In this document: positions 61,916 through 64,000 of the stretch, piece by piece
How the letters are laid out: every line of letters begins with the position of its first letter
Numbering within the stretch: position 1 is the first letter of the stretch
Assembly (NCBI GenBank): GCA_963691655.1
Contig: OY829329.1
Location: 67,720,822-67,784,821 of the forward strand
Origin: Toxonevra muliebris
Lineage: Eukaryota > Arthropoda > Insecta > Diptera > Pallopteridae
Direction of reading: 5' to 3'
DNA: 64,000 nucleotides
The notes under the pieces: model-generated
Seen by the model: only the letters and a program-made list of their open reading frames with translations
Told to the model about the DNA's origin: nothing
Database searches by the model: none
Position numbers and translations under genes: made by a program

Positions 61916-64000
61916 CCGAAAACTCCTTTATTCTGCGTGTACAACAACATGACTAACAAGCTTTAGTGTGAGCTTATTTTAGTATTTGCCCGCGGGCAAT
62001 TTTTTTGAATCTGGCTCAGCGACAAGGTCCCATATGGCACCGCTAGGCATTACTGGGTTAATATAACAACAAGGTAAAAGTGAACGATGATAACGAGTAT
62101 GAAAAAAATTACGAAAAAAGAGATAAATAAAAAAAAAAAAATTTGTCTACTAGAAGGTTAAAGGCCTGGCAAAAGGACATACATGATTGGAAGGTGATTT
62201 TAAAAATCAACAAAAATAAGTAGTAAAATTAATTATTTTCCTTTTGAAATGAGAAATTCATCTAGATAAAATAACAAACTTGGTGTAAAAATTATAACTT
62301 TACAGGTCCTTAAATATTTTTAAGAAGCTATAACAGACCACACTTTTGTAAAGAAAAACATATTCCAAAATTTTTAAAAATACATTCCTTAACAGACAAT
62401 AACTTCTAAAATACTGTGTTAATTACATTTAATCCCAAGGAATAAATGTTTATTACTCATGGTGTGGTATAGAAATATTTTTAGTTTTTTTTTTTTAAGT
62501 TGAACATTATTTCTCAGAGTAAGCCAAAAACTACTACACCCTTTAAAATTCAAAAACAAATTTTTTTTTTTTCTTGAATTGATACTAAAATCTATGTGGA
62601 AATTGTGTTTTGAGAATTTTCAAAATTGTATCATGGCAAAATTGAATTTATTTATTTATTATCTAAAAAATCTTCAAATCAAAGCTATAAAAAAAATACA
62701 ATCACTGAGTTTAAATTCACTAATTTTTAATCTTTTGGAAAACTGATTAAAGAATTCTCATGTAAATTTCGAATAAAACATGAAAATTGTTTTTTAAATT
62801 TTGTTTAAAAACACTAATTTAAATAAGTAATGAAATATAATTTGTATTTAATTCATTTAAAGATTGCAGTTAAAATAAATGATTTCAAAAAACACTTCGA
62901 ACTCGAACAATAATTCACTGATTTCAAAATGTATAAATCTTAAAATATAAAATGCATTCGTTTAAAACTTTGCTTCACATGATAACCGCTTAAGACTTCT
63001 ACATTTTTAATGCTGCCATTGAATGACTCGTAGATAATTTTTCTATCCACACTGAATTTTAATTCCCACCTCATCACCTATGTTGTATATCTCTATTTTA
63101 AATGACTATTAGTTCAAGCTCATTTCCAAAAACCGACAATTTTCATTGTATGTATTTGTGTGTGTTTTGGCTCACCCCCCCACTAAATCTTTATACGTGT
63201 ACAAATGCAGCTAACATTTCTTTTACACTTCTTTTCTGCTTTTTTTATCGCCAACACATTCGCTTTTGCTTTAGCTTTGATTTTTTGCTTTTTAGCCTAA
63301 GCACTTGTATTGTTTTCAAGATAAAAAAAAAAAACAAAAAGAAAGAAAATGCTGAAAAACCAAGAAGAATGAAATGAATTCAATGAAAATCTACACTTTA
63401 GATGCTTAAGGCTCATGCTGCTCATTGTATGTTTACAGCTGCTATTTGCAGCAGCAACTAACAACAACAGCAGTCATGTCCTTTTTACAAGTAGTAGAAT
63501 CAGCAGCATCAGTTTTTAAAACAAAAATAAAAAGAAAATAGTATAAAATCTTATGCTACATTACAAATGACATGAACGACAGAAGAACATACAGGCAGGA
63601 ACACAGACAGACAGACAGACAGAGAGACTAACAAAATACATGGCAACTTAAGCATACATATACAAAAATATATAGCGTTCTATGGAAAAGAAAAGTCAAA
63701 AGGATATAGCTGTGATATCTCAACAGCAGAGCATAGTTGTATAAGATGAAAAGGAAAAGGAAGTAACAAAAGTGGAAACAGAACAAGTTAGAAGTAGTAG
63801 TAGTAGAAGCAGCAATAGCATAACTAACAGTTAAATTAAATTTATGTATTTTAAAATGGTTCAAATACGTTTAATACTCGCTTTAATATGTTTATAAGAA
63901 TCCTTATGTTTCTTTCAAGTAAGACACGTGTGTGTGTGTGTGTTTACATACATACATACAAACATATGCGTATTAGTTTATACTTGCTTCTTGTGTGTGT
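61916..64000. other. AT-rich intron sequence
   Basis: No exon recognised. It contains the palindrome GCCCGCGGGC near 61989, poly-A/T runs, CAG/CAA triplets around 63440-63470, a CAGA run at 63605-63622 and TG runs near 63928-63942. Confidence 0.5.

Noticed and set aside
61537..62060. MITE with CCCAGGTAATGC/GCATTACTGGG ends
   Set aside because: The inverted words are short, one has an extra base, and the left side lacks the TTAA found on the right, so the ends are not supported.

Overview
The window looks like intronic DNA of a fly (order Diptera, most likely a higher fly). It is strongly AT-rich, full of poly-T/poly-A tracts, TG/CA microsatellites and CAG/CAA runs, and carries mariner, DD41D, hAT and piggyBac-like DNA transposons of the kinds common in fly genomes. 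A tephritid fruit fly would fit, but that is only an impression. I found no bacterial features, CRISPR arrays, rRNA genes or intact long ORF of host type.

The one convincing host coding segment is a 199-bp exon at 56354-56552 on the + strand. It has a good acceptor, branch-point candidate and donor, and encodes the start of an immunoglobulin domain that I recognise as echinoid/fred-like (cell adhesion). Nearly everything else therefore reads as one or two very long introns of that + strand gene. A second, weaker exon candidate of 81 bp at 32928-33008 encodes a strongly basic peptide. Its ends are both phase 1, so it could splice in frame onto the Ig exon.

Layout: 1-1082 plain intron; 1083-2840 a long polypyrimidine tract with a 12-bp array; 7372-9290 a ~450-bp tandem repeat with poly-T; 11799-13037 mariner copy 1 (-); 14290-15960 a ~280-bp tandem repeat; 17471-18110 a hAT-type MITE; 22412-23098 a 151-bp repeat; 23420-24349 a second hAT-type element; 25660-26950 mariner copy 2 (+); 29117-30379 mariner copy 3 (-), followed 27 bp later by an older mariner relic; 35430-36890 CTACT/AGTAG inverted blocks and a 26-bp array; 37108-37385 a tRNA-Glu-like SINE; 39110-41960 a 19-bp-monomer array with a DD41D (rosa-like) transposon inserted in it; 44374-46860 a ~31-bp-monomer array with a ~300-bp higher-order period; 48054-49325 mariner copy 4 (+); 52070-52768 piggyBac-like TTAA repeats; 55215-55935 a 10-bp array; 56354-56552 the Ig exon; 58316-58563 a 115-bp repeat keyed by a tRNA-Lys 3' end sequence; the rest plain AT-rich intron.

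All transposase genes seen are broken. Copy 2 of the mariner is the least damaged, with one 5-bp insertion. The most unusual aspects are the number of unrelated tandem arrays with short monomers (10, 12, 19, 26 and 31 bp) and higher-order structure in one gene's introns, the candidate basic microexon, and the helically phased 10-bp array just upstream of the Ig exon. All coordinates and repeat periods were read by hand.
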